A stretch of DNA of 64,000 nucleotides. It comes from Nocardia aurantia (GTDB lineage: Bacteria; Actinomycetota; Actinomycetes; Mycobacteriales; Mycobacteriaceae). The number at the start of each line of letters is the position of its first letter. The stretch's first letter is position 1. This document shows positions 19,603-26,311 of this stretch, piece after piece. The stretch lies in contig NZ_WEGI01000003.1 of assembly GCF_009604425.1 (NCBI RefSeq), positions 310,001-374,000 of the forward strand. Direction: 5' to 3'. Below the pieces are notes generated by a model. The model was not told the origin of the DNA. It made no database searches and saw only the letters and a list, made by a program, of their open reading frames with translations. The translations under genes and the position numbers were made by a program.

Positions 19603-20585
19603 CGCAGCGCCTCCTCGAACATCGGCCAGGACCTGTGCAGATCGTCCTGCCAGTAGCCCCACGAATGGGTGCCCGCGGGCCGCAGATCGAAGGTCGCGGC
19701 AATCCCCAACGCGCGCAGCCGATCCTGCAACTGCCGGGTGCACGTGTTCGCGATCGCCTCCATCGGCATCCCGATCAGGAACTGGTAGATCAGCTGCACG
19801 GCGTCTCCGCGCGTGTATCCGAGATTCTCGTTCACGCCGGGCAGACCGCTGCCGGCCGACACGTAGATCGCGGTGCCGCGCAACTCTTCCGCGTGCAGGT
19901 ACGGGTCGTTCGCCCGCCAGGCCGGATCGTCCGGCGGCCCCCACATGTTGGCGACCGTGCCACGCTGGGTGGTGACCACCGTCTCGACGATGGCCTGCCC
20001 GGTGGGGTCACTGGTGCGCGCACACCCGCTGAACGAGCCGATCGCCCGGTAGAAACCCGGTGCGGAGAGCGCCAATTGGAACACCGAGGTCCCCGCCATC
20101 GACACCCCCGCGATCGCGTCCGCGCCCGTGCCGTGGAACTCCCGATCCACCAGCGGCGGCAACTCCCGCGTGAGAAACGTTGCCCAGCGCTGCTTCCCGA
20201 GCACCGGATCGTCCGCCCGCCAATCGGTGAAATAGCTTCCGGCCCCGTCCATCAGAACGACGACATTCACCTGCTCGCCCGCGAGGAATTCGGCGAGATC
20301 GGTGCGGTCGAGCCAATTCCCGTCCGAACCCCCGCTGGAACCGTTGAGCAGATACAGCACCGGCGCCGGCGCATCCGGATCGGCAGCCCGCAGCACGGTC
20401 ATCCGCACCACTCGGCCCATCGCCGTCGAATACACGTCGAGTTGCGCCTGCCGGCCCGGCCCGGGCCGCAGTTCCCGGATCTCCGAGTTGTCGGCCCGTG
20501 CGGCAACAGCGTGCACGCTCGCCCAGGAGAGAATCAGCAGAGCGGTGAGGAACGCGCCACACATTCGCCGGGAATATCCCGTCAT
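19599..20585 (-). CDS. Secreted antigen-85-type esterase/mycolyltransferase
   Basis: A 328-residue alpha/beta hydrolase of the Ag85/FbpA family. It has a signal peptide (basic start, hydrophobic core LTALLILSWASVHAVAA, AxA-like cleavage before ADN), the nucleophile elbow GVSMAG with Ser162, and the C-terminal GTHSWGYW with His307, as in Ag85. Family members transfer mycolic or other acyl groups between trehalose esters in the cell wall. Its place beside the PKS-PapA-MmpL set suggests a final extracellular acyl transfer, as Chp1 and Chp2 do in mycobacterial lipid loci. ATG 20585 is chosen because AGGAG precedes it; a longer frame adds 16 residues. It overlaps the MFS gene. Confidence 0.93.
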   Translation of the reverse strand: MTGYSRRMCGAFLTALLILSWASVHAVAARADNSEIRELRPGPGRQAQLDVYSTAMGRVVRMTVLRAADPDAPAPVLYLLNGSSGGSDGNWLDRTDLAEFLAGEQVNVVVLMDGAGSYFTDWRADDPVLGKQRWATFLTRELPPLVDREFHGTGADAIAGVSMAGTSVFQLALSAPGFYRAIGSFSGCARTSDPTGQAIVETVVTTQRGTVANMWGPPDDPAWRANDPYLHAEELRGTAIYVSAGSGLPGVNENLGYTRGDAVQLIYQFLIGMPMEAIANTCTRQLQDRLRALGIAATFDLRPAGTHSWGYWQDDLHRSWPMFEEALR

Positions 20586-20708
20586 ATCGACTCCTGCCCC
20601 GAATGAGAAGGCCCGAACCGGAGTCAAGAGCACCCGTGTGCCGCGGCGCGCGCTATCCCGGGAATGTTGTGGCCGTTACCAATCGGGCGCGGTGTTCGTT
20701 CCGCGGAG

Positions 20709-21383
20709 TCATGCCGCCGCGAGGTGCAGGGGTGCCGGGTTGTCCGGGCCGACCGTCAGCCATACCGTCGGGTCGGGGCGTGCCGCGCCGGTGTGGGAGG
20801 ACTGCCGGGCCGCTTCGTGGGCCTCGGCGGCGAAGACGGCGGTGAACGCGGCCATGGCGTCGGTGGTGCCCCTCGAGACCAGGTAGACGGTGTTCGGGCC
20901 GGAGCGCATGAATCGGTCGAGGTCGAAGGATTCGGCCGGTGGGGCGTCGACCGCGGCCGATCGGCTCGGGACGGTCAGGGGTTCGAACAGGCGGGCGGCG
21001 GCCTCGAAGGCCTCGTCGTCGGTGCCGGCGGCGGCGAGCAGCAAGGACAGTTCCCGCGCCCAGGCGGGGAAGACGAGTTCCAGGATCGCTACGGGTGTCC
21101 GGTTCGTGCGGTTCTCGATCCAGTCGCGCACCTGCGCGACGGTGCAGTCCGCGCGGGCCGCCGCGTGCAGGCAGCAGCGCAGGACGGCGGCGACCGTCGC
21201 GCGGACGCGGTCCGCCTCGTCGCTGTCGTCGAGCGTGATCCGCTCGGCCAGCGCGGCGGCGCGCCGGGCCGCGGTGATCGGGTTCTTGCAGCCGGTCAGG
21301 ATCGACCAGCGCACCGGCTGCGGCCAGTCGCTGAGGCCTTCCGGGTCGAATACGGCCATCTGCTCTGTTCTCGGCTGCTGCAT
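20709..21383 (-). CDS. Orphan fragment-like protein related to TraG/VirD4 coupling ATPases
   Basis: A 224-residue protein. Its N-terminal half (VFDPEGLSDWPQPVRWSILTGCKNP, then VLRCCLHAAA) and the later FMRSGPNTVYLVSRG match the internal part of actinobacterial TraG/VirD4-type conjugation ATPases. Walker A (which should precede) and Walker B plus the rest (which should follow) are absent, so it cannot be a working ATPase. It still has a good SD (GGAGG eight bases before ATG 21383) and high-G+C third positions, so it looks translated. It may be a trimmed relic of an integrative element or a repurposed domain. It is divergent from the PucR-type gene. Confidence 0.65.
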   Translation of the reverse strand: MQQPRTEQMAVFDPEGLSDWPQPVRWSILTGCKNPITAARRAAALAERITLDDSDEADRVRATVAAVLRCCLHAAARADCTVAQVRDWIENRTNRTPVAILELVFPAWARELSLLLAAAGTDDEAFEAAARLFEPLTVPSRSAAVDAPPAESFDLDRFMRSGPNTVYLVSRGTTDAMAAFTAVFAAEAHEAARQSSHTGAARPDPTVWLTVGPDNPAPLHLAAA

Positions 21384-21499
21384 CCCGTTCACCTCCGTTG
21401 GTGACCTACCGAATTTGTCTCGTCGAACATTTCGTTACTCCATTGTCGGTCCGTCCGGGGCGATAATTCTCGTGCTGTCGGTCAGATATCCGTTCCGTA

Positions 21500-21517
21500 T
21501 TTGTTCCGGGGAACAAA
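21500..21517. promoter_or_regulatory. Perfect palindrome abutting the SD of the PucR-type gene
   Basis: TTTGTTCC-GG-GGAACAAA is a perfect 8-bp dyad ending one base before the AGGGGG SD (21518-21523) of the regulator at 21528. It could be an autoregulatory operator or a hairpin limiting ribosome access. Confidence 0.5.
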
Positions 21518-21527
21518 AGGGGGCTCG

Positions 21528-22760
21528 ATGGACGCCACGACCTGGCTGGACGACTACGCGCGCCGGATGCGGCGGCCCGAGCGGCTCGAGGATCTGGTGC
21601 GGATGGCCGACGACCGGATTCTCGCGGCCGTGCCGGAGCTGAGCGCCGACGAGACCTTCCGGCACGACCTGCACGCCAGTACCCGGGCCCATTGGCGGGG
21701 GCTGTTCGCCGGGCTGTCCCGCGAACCGTTCGAGCCACGGCCTCCGGCGGAGGCGATCGACCTGGCCCGCACCATCGCCGGTCGCGGCCTCGACCTCGCC
21801 GTGCTGCTGGCCTCCTATCGGGTGGGGCAGCGGGCGGTGTGGCAGCACATCACCGCCTACCTGGACGAACGCATCGATGACGTGGCGCTGCGGTCCGCGG
21901 TGCTGGTGCGATTCTGGGATCGGACCAGCCTGTGGCTGGACACCACCGTCGAAGCCCTGGTCGGCACGTACACCCGCGAACGCGAACAATTGCAGCGCGG
22001 ATTCCTGGCGATACGGCTGGAGACCGTCCACGACATCCTCGACGGTGTGGCCGTGGACGTCGACGCGGCGTCGAACACGCTCGGGTACCCGCTGCACCAC
22101 CAGCACACGGCCTGGGTGCTCTGGGCCGACGACGACCTGCCCGCCGCCGACGTACAGCGGGCCCTCGAGCACACCGCCGCCGCGGTGGCGGCCGGGATCG
22201 GCGCGGGTGGCCGGCTGACCGTTCCCAGCGGGGCCCGGACCCTGTGGTGCTGGTCGTCCACTCCGGGTCGCGCCGCCGCGGTGATCCCGGACGCGCTGTC
22301 GCACGCCCGGGTGCACGCGGCGACCGGTACGCCCGCACCCGGCGTGGCCGGTTTCCGTCGCAGTCATCGGGAGGCGCTCGCCGCGCAGACCGTCGCGGCG
22401 GCCGTACCGCGCCCGGTCACCGCCTATCGCGATGTCGAATTGGCTTGCCTGGCAACCGGTCTCGGTGGAAGCCCGGCGGCGCGGGAACTGATCCGCCGGG
22501 AACTGGGCCCGCTCGCCGCCGACGACGAGCCGACGGTGCTGCTGCGCGGGACGCTGCTGCGGTACCTGACCCTCGGCGGCGACGCGCGGCGCGCGGGTGA
22601 GCGACTGTCGGTGCACCCCAATACCGTTCGTTACCGGGTACGCCGCGCCGAGGAACTGCTCGGGCGTCCGGTGGCGGATCGCCGGGCGTACATCGAACTG
22701 GCCCTGCACATCCTGGACGCCTACGGCAGCGTCGCCGCGATCCCCGACCGGCCGGGCTGA
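21528..22760 (+). CDS. PucR/CdaR-type transcriptional regulator
   Basis: A 410-residue regulator. The N-terminal about 180 residues are a helical sensor region of the RsbT-like/GGDEF-less PucR class. The C-terminus ends in the PucR HTH_30 module: LLRYLTLGGDARRAGERL, then SVHPNTVRYRVRRAEELLGR and RAYIELALHILD. Such proteins usually control purine, amino-acid or secondary-metabolism genes, and many are autoregulated. ATG 21528 follows AGGGGG; a TTG-started longer frame is less likely. It is divergent from the TraG-like gene and followed after 38 bases by two genes of unknown function on the same strand. Its target is unknown; the palindrome just upstream is a candidate site. Confidence 0.88.
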   Translation: MDATTWLDDYARRMRRPERLEDLVRMADDRILAAVPELSADETFRHDLHASTRAHWRGLFAGLSREPFEPRPPAEAIDLARTIAGRGLDLAVLLASYRVGQRAVWQHITAYLDERIDDVALRSAVLVRFWDRTSLWLDTTVEALVGTYTREREQLQRGFLAIRLETVHDILDGVAVDVDAASNTLGYPLHHQHTAWVLWADDDLPAADVQRALEHTAAAVAAGIGAGGRLTVPSGARTLWCWSSTPGRAAAVIPDALSHARVHAATGTPAPGVAGFRRSHREALAAQTVAAAVPRPVTAYRDVELACLATGLGGSPAARELIRRELGPLAADDEPTVLLRGTLLRYLTLGGDARRAGERLSVHPNTVRYRVRRAEELLGRPVADRRAYIELALHILDAYGSVAAIPDRPG

Positions 22761-22798
22761 CGCCTGCCCGGACGCCGGCTCAGCTTTCGGCCGGGACG

Positions 22799-23233
22799 GT
22801 GGCCAGGGCCGTGCGGGCCGATTCCCTGGCCCGCGCCCCAGATGTCGCGCCATGCCTTGGCCTCCGTGCCGGTTTCGTAGTGGACCGGGCGATCGCGTCG
22901 GCGGGAGAGTCGCCGGCGGCGCGTTGCCGCGCGGCCGTCCACGCCGGGGCGCTGTTCCACGCGTTCCGGCGCGACGACGCGCTGGTGGGGGCGACCGAGA
23001 TCCGCAGCCTCGATCCCGAACGCGGGCCACGGGTGATCCGGTGCCGCGACGAACAGGAACGGGTTTTCCGCGAATTGGTCACGGCGGGAGTGCTTTCCGG
23101 CCCGTTCGAGGTGGACGACGTGGAGGTCGCGAGGTGCGGGCCGTCTCCTGAGCGCGGCGTGGTCGTGATCGCTGCCCCGCTGGAGGGCGGTCCCGTCACC
23201 GGGAAGGTGGGACGATTCGTCGGTGCCCCGTGA
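22799..23233 (+). CDS. Protein of unknown function, overlaps the next gene
   Basis: A 144-residue frame starting at GTG 22799. I do not recognise it. From about residue 28 the codons have strongly G/C third positions (DRAIASAGESPAARCRAAV onward), so this part is coding. The first about 25 codons look less convincing, and no SD is visible, so the true start may be later or the N-terminus may be lost. No signal peptide or membrane segment is present; it has four scattered cysteines. Its stop overlaps the next start by 11 bases, so the two are probably co-translated and may have once formed one longer protein. Confidence 0.5.
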   Translation: MARAVRADSLARAPDVAPCLGLRAGFVVDRAIASAGESPAARCRAAVHAGALFHAFRRDDALVGATEIRSLDPERGPRVIRCRDEQERVFRELVTAGVLSGPFEVDDVEVARCGPSPERGVVVIAAPLEGGPVTGKVGRFVGAP

Positions 23234-24059
23234 TTTCGCTGTCGCGTTCAATCATGTCCTTCGGAACCTGGACGAACTCTCCGGTGAACTGGCACAAGCG
23301 GTGTCGCTGCGCATCCGGGAGACGAGTGGCGAAATTCGGGATGTGGCGACAGCCGCTGTCCACCGGGATATACATGGGGGAGAGCGGATCTCGGGCATCG
23401 ATGTGGACACCGGGCGGCGCGTGTCGGTCGGCGGCCGTAGCGTTCTCAGCGTTCCGCTGAAGGACGACCGGGGGCGGCTCATCGGTGTGCAGTATCCGCG
23501 AGAGCCGATGGAGATCACCCGGATGGCTCGGTGGGTGAGTGTGCGGAACAGAACCGTCGACCACGAATATTACGTCCTCAGGCCGAAACCCGATCCGACC
23601 GGGTTTTCGCCGATGCGGACGTACGACGATCCCCGGCCCGCGCCGTGGACCGACCCGGTCCTGGTCCAGGGGCACGGTGACGGGCAGTACTTCAATGTGC
23701 TCGTGGGCTCCGGTGGCGCGGCGAATCGCGGCTGGCGGGTCCTGCGCTTGGACGCCGGCGAATACGCTCGTGTCGTGGGCTCCGACAATGTATTCCTCCG
23801 GGCGGCCGAGGCGGCGCGGTCGGGGGACGCGCTGTTGCTGCATTGCGCCACGGCATCGGGACCCGCGGCACGGACGGTCGCCGAGCACCTGCACACCGAG
23901 GTCGGCATCGGACTGCGGGTGCACGGATTCACCGGTAAGACATGGGATTCGATGTACGCGGACGAATCGGGCGGCAGTTCGTGGTTCGGGGTCGACGAGG
24001 TGCGCGACGGCGCCGGGAACGTCGTCGCACCCGTCGAGAGCTATCCGCCCCACGGCTGA
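23223..24059 (+). CDS. Protein of unknown function, lower third-position G+C
   Basis: A 278-residue soluble protein from GTG 23223. Not recognised. The C-terminal half has an alpha/beta look: ALLLHCATASGP, then AARTVAEHLHTEVGIG and RVHGFTGKTW. This recalls the tail domains of very large actinobacterial secreted or toxin-like proteins, a weak impression. The first about 60 codons have many A/T third positions (aat, cat, caa, gaa, att, ata), unlike neighbouring genes, suggesting recent arrival or relaxed selection. It overlaps the preceding frame and lies 23 bases before a response regulator on the same strand, so all three could be one transcript. Confidence 0.6.
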   Translation: MPRDFAVAFNHVLRNLDELSGELAQAVSLRIRETSGEIRDVATAAVHRDIHGGERISGIDVDTGRRVSVGGRSVLSVPLKDDRGRLIGVQYPREPMEITRMARWVSVRNRTVDHEYYVLRPKPDPTGFSPMRTYDDPRPAPWTDPVLVQGHGDGQYFNVLVGSGGAANRGWRVLRLDAGEYARVVGSDNVFLRAAEAARSGDALLLHCATASGPAARTVAEHLHTEVGIGLRVHGFTGKTWDSMYADESGGSSWFGVDEVRDGAGNVVAPVESYPPHG

Positions 24060-24082
24060 GCCGGATCGGTGACACTGCCGAT

Positions 24083-24763
24083 ATGAGTATCACCGTGGTC
24101 GTCGCCGACGATCAGCCGCTGGTGCGGGCCGGGATCGTCCTGTTGCTGGGGGTGGAGACCGATATCGAGGTCGTCGGGGAGGCTTCCGACGGACGTGAGG
24201 TGCTGGAGTTGGTGGCGGTGCACCGGCCGGACGTCGTGCTCATGGATCTCCGGATGCCGGAGATGGACGGTATCGAGGCGACCGCGGCGCTGACCGCGGA
24301 TTCCGCCCGGGATCCGGATCGGCTGACGAAAGTGTTGGTGCTGACCACTTTCCGGGACGACGACGCGGTGTACGGCGCGTTGCGCAGCGGGGCGAGCGGG
24401 TTTCTGCTCAAACATGCCGCGCCGGGGGATCTGGCCGCCGCGGTCCGGCGGGTCGCGGCGGGGGAGGCGTGGATCGATCCGGCGGTGGCGGGGCGGGTGA
24501 TCGCCGCGCTGGCGGGGTCCGGGCGGGTCGGCCCGCACTCGTCGGAGTTGATCGATCGGCTCACGCCGCGGGAGCGCGAGGTTCTCGTGCTGATGGCGGA
24601 AGGGTTGTCCAACAACGAGATCCGGGAACGGCTGGTGCTGAGCGAGGCCACCGTGAAGACCCATGTTGCGCGGGTGATCATGAAGACCGGGTCGCGTGAT
24701 CGCACGCAGGCGGTGGTGCTGGCCTACCGGAGCGGTCTGGTGCTGCCGGGATCGGACGGCTGA
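24083..24763 (+). CDS. NarL/LuxR-family response regulator
   Basis: A 226-residue regulator with an N-terminal receiver domain (acidic pocket D9-D10, phospho-acceptor D55 in VVLMDLRMPE, then LTTF and a lysine in GFLLKHA) and a C-terminal LuxR HTH (LTPREREVLVLMAEGLSNNEI, then LVLSEATVKTHVARVI). The start is ATG 24083; a longer frame from 23942 overlaps the previous gene. No histidine kinase is in the window, so it is an orphan here. It lies 160 bases upstream of the small Cys-rich peptide gene on the same strand and is the best candidate to control it. Confidence 0.93.
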   Translation: MSITVVVADDQPLVRAGIVLLLGVETDIEVVGEASDGREVLELVAVHRPDVVLMDLRMPEMDGIEATAALTADSARDPDRLTKVLVLTTFRDDDAVYGALRSGASGFLLKHAAPGDLAAAVRRVAAGEAWIDPAVAGRVIAALAGSGRVGPHSSELIDRLTPREREVLVLMAEGLSNNEIRERLVLSEATVKTHVARVIMKTGSRDRTQAVVLAYRSGLVLPGSDG

Positions 24764-24923
24764 CGAGCGCTACCACCCCGGGGGGACGGCGATGTCCGCC
24801 TGTGGTGGTACGCCGGGATACCGCGGTGGGCCGACGATTTCGCGCGGCCGCTGCCGCATTCTCGAATCGTCCACCGGTGCCGGGCCATTCGGGTCCGGCC
24901 CCTTCGATCGAGAGGGACATCCC

Positions 24924-25028
24924 ATGAAGAAGATCCTGGTCCGCAAGCCCGGCACCGTGCGCCTGACCTCGGCGGCGTACTGCTACTGCAACTGCAGCTG
25001 CAAGATCACCGAGGATGCGATGCAGTAG
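24924..25028 (+). CDS. 34-residue peptide with CxCxCxC core, candidate RiPP precursor
   Basis: The short gene has a good SD (AGAGGG at 24911-24916, seven bases before ATG). The peptide has a basic start (MKKILVRKPG), a hinge TVRLTSAA, then the block YCYCNCSCK (residues 19-27) and a short acidic end (ITEDAMQ). Four cysteines alternate with Y, N and S, so in an extended strand they face one side, suited to crosslinking, heterocycle formation or metal binding. It is followed after 77 bases by a PqqD-like/M50-like membrane protein. Leader-plus-core layout and that neighbour suggest a ribosomally made, modified peptide. An alternative is a cysteine-sensing leader peptide controlling the downstream gene, as known for poly-Cys upstream ORFs in mycobacteria. 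Confidence 0.7.
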   Translation: MKKILVRKPGTVRLTSAAYCYCNCSCKITEDAMQ

Positions 25029-25105
25029 ACCCGATCCCAGCGACGGGCGGGCGGGGCCGGCACCGCGGTGTTCCGGCCTCGCGCACCCGGATTCGAGGTC
25101 ATGCC

Positions 25106-26311
25106 ATGACAATTCGACACGATCACGCGCGGCTGGACTTCCATCGGCTGCGCTTCCTGGCCGAGGGGGACGAGGTCGTCGTCGGGCGGGTCGACACCGG
25201 TTCCTACGCGATCCTGCCCGCCGACGGTGCGGCGCTGCTGCGCGAACTCGTCGCGGGCCGTTCGCCCGCCGCGGCCGCCCGGTGGTACGCGCGGACCTTC
25301 GGCGAGCCGGTCGATATCGACGAATTCCTCGACACGGTAAGCGAATTGGGCTTCCTGTACGAGGGCTCCGGGCCGGCGCCGGAACAGCGGCCGGTGCGGT
25401 GGCAGCGGGCCGGGCGGGCGTTGTTCAGCGCACCGGCCTGGATCTGTTACGCCGCACTGTTCGCGGCGGCGATCGGTGCGCTGTGCGCCGATCCGCGGTT
25501 GCTGCCCACCCGCCACCACGTGATCTTCACCCACTATCTGCTGGTCGTGGAGGTCGTACTCTTCTTCGGTCAGCTGCCACTCACGTTGCTGCACGAGGCA
25601 TTCCACGTGCTGGCCGGGCGGCGGCTCGGGCTGCCCACCCGGCTGACCATCGGCCGGCGGTTCTACATGGTGGTCTTCGAGACCGCCATCGACGGGCTGG
25701 TGGTGGTGCCGAAGCGGCAGCGATATCTGCCGATGCTGGCTGGGATGCTCGCCGATCTGCTCGGGATCGCGGTGCTGACCGTCGTCGCCTACGCGACCCG
25801 CTCGCCCGGCGGGGAACCGATCCTGATCGGCCGGGTGTGCCTGGCGCTCGCCTTCACCTCGGTGGCCCGGTTCGCCTGGCAGTTCTACTTCTTCCTGCGT
25901 ACCGACATCTACCACCTGGTCGCGAACCTCCTGGGCTGCGTCGACCTGCACACCGTCAGCGGGCAGTTGCTGCGCAACCGGTTCCACCGGCTGCTGGGCC
26001 GGCCGGACCGGCTGGTCGACGAGAGCCGCTGGCATCCGCGTGATCGCCGCGTCGCGCGGTTCTACGCGCCGCTGCACGCCCTCGGATACACCTTCGCCAC
26101 AGTCATGTTCGTGGTGGTGATGATCCCGCTGTCCTGGCGGTTCATCAGCGGCGCGGTGCACACGCTGTGCTCGCCGACGGCGCCGCTCGCCTCCGTCGCG
26201 GACGCGGCGGTCCTGCTCACTCTCAATCTCGGCCAGGTCGCGGCGGCGCTGGTCATCGCAATTCGTGATCGCCGGCGGGGGCCGGCGGCCGACCGGAAGG
26301 AAATATCGTGA
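25106..26311 (+). CDS. Membrane metallopeptidase-like protein with N-terminal PqqD-like domain
   Basis: A 401-residue protein. Residues 1-90 resemble a PqqD-like peptide-recognition domain: VVVGRVDTGSYAILPADGAAL, then a helical half ending LGFLYEG. Residues 105-390 hold about six transmembrane helices with HEAFH at 163-167 inside a helix and AGMLADLLG near 211-219, giving the zinc ligands expected of M50-like intramembrane metalloproteases (His163, His167, Asp216). Such fusions resemble the peptide zinc metalloproteases of some RiPP loci, where they cut or export the peptide. It follows the Cys-rich peptide gene by 77 bases, and its stop overlaps the TPR gene start (GTGA). Protease activity is inferred from motifs only. 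Confidence 0.85.
   Translation: MTIRHDHARLDFHRLRFLAEGDEVVVGRVDTGSYAILPADGAALLRELVAGRSPAAAARWYARTFGEPVDIDEFLDTVSELGFLYEGSGPAPEQRPVRWQRAGRALFSAPAWICYAALFAAAIGALCADPRLLPTRHHVIFTHYLLVVEVVLFFGQLPLTLLHEAFHVLAGRRLGLPTRLTIGRRFYMVVFETAIDGLVVVPKRQRYLPMLAGMLADLLGIAVLTVVAYATRSPGGEPILIGRVCLALAFTSVARFAWQFYFFLRTDIYHLVANLLGCVDLHTVSGQLLRNRFHRLLGRPDRLVDESRWHPRDRRVARFYAPLHALGYTFATVMFVVVMIPLSWRFISGAVHTLCSPTAPLASVADAAVLLTLNLGQVAAALVIAIRDRRRGPAADRKEIS

Noticed and set aside
22721..23251. Minus-strand frame opposite the first unknown gene
   Set aside because: Codon third positions favour the plus frame from about 22880 onward; no motif in the minus frame.
24767..24812. CTACCACC and GGTGGTAC as an operator upstream of the peptide gene
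   Set aside because: Arms match over only about seven bases with a long spacer in G-rich sequence; likely chance.
24791..24923. N-terminal extension of the Cys-rich peptide to an upstream ATG
   Set aside because: The extension is Gly/Pro/Arg-rich and unlike a leader; the internal ATG at 24924 has a clear SD and a typical basic start.
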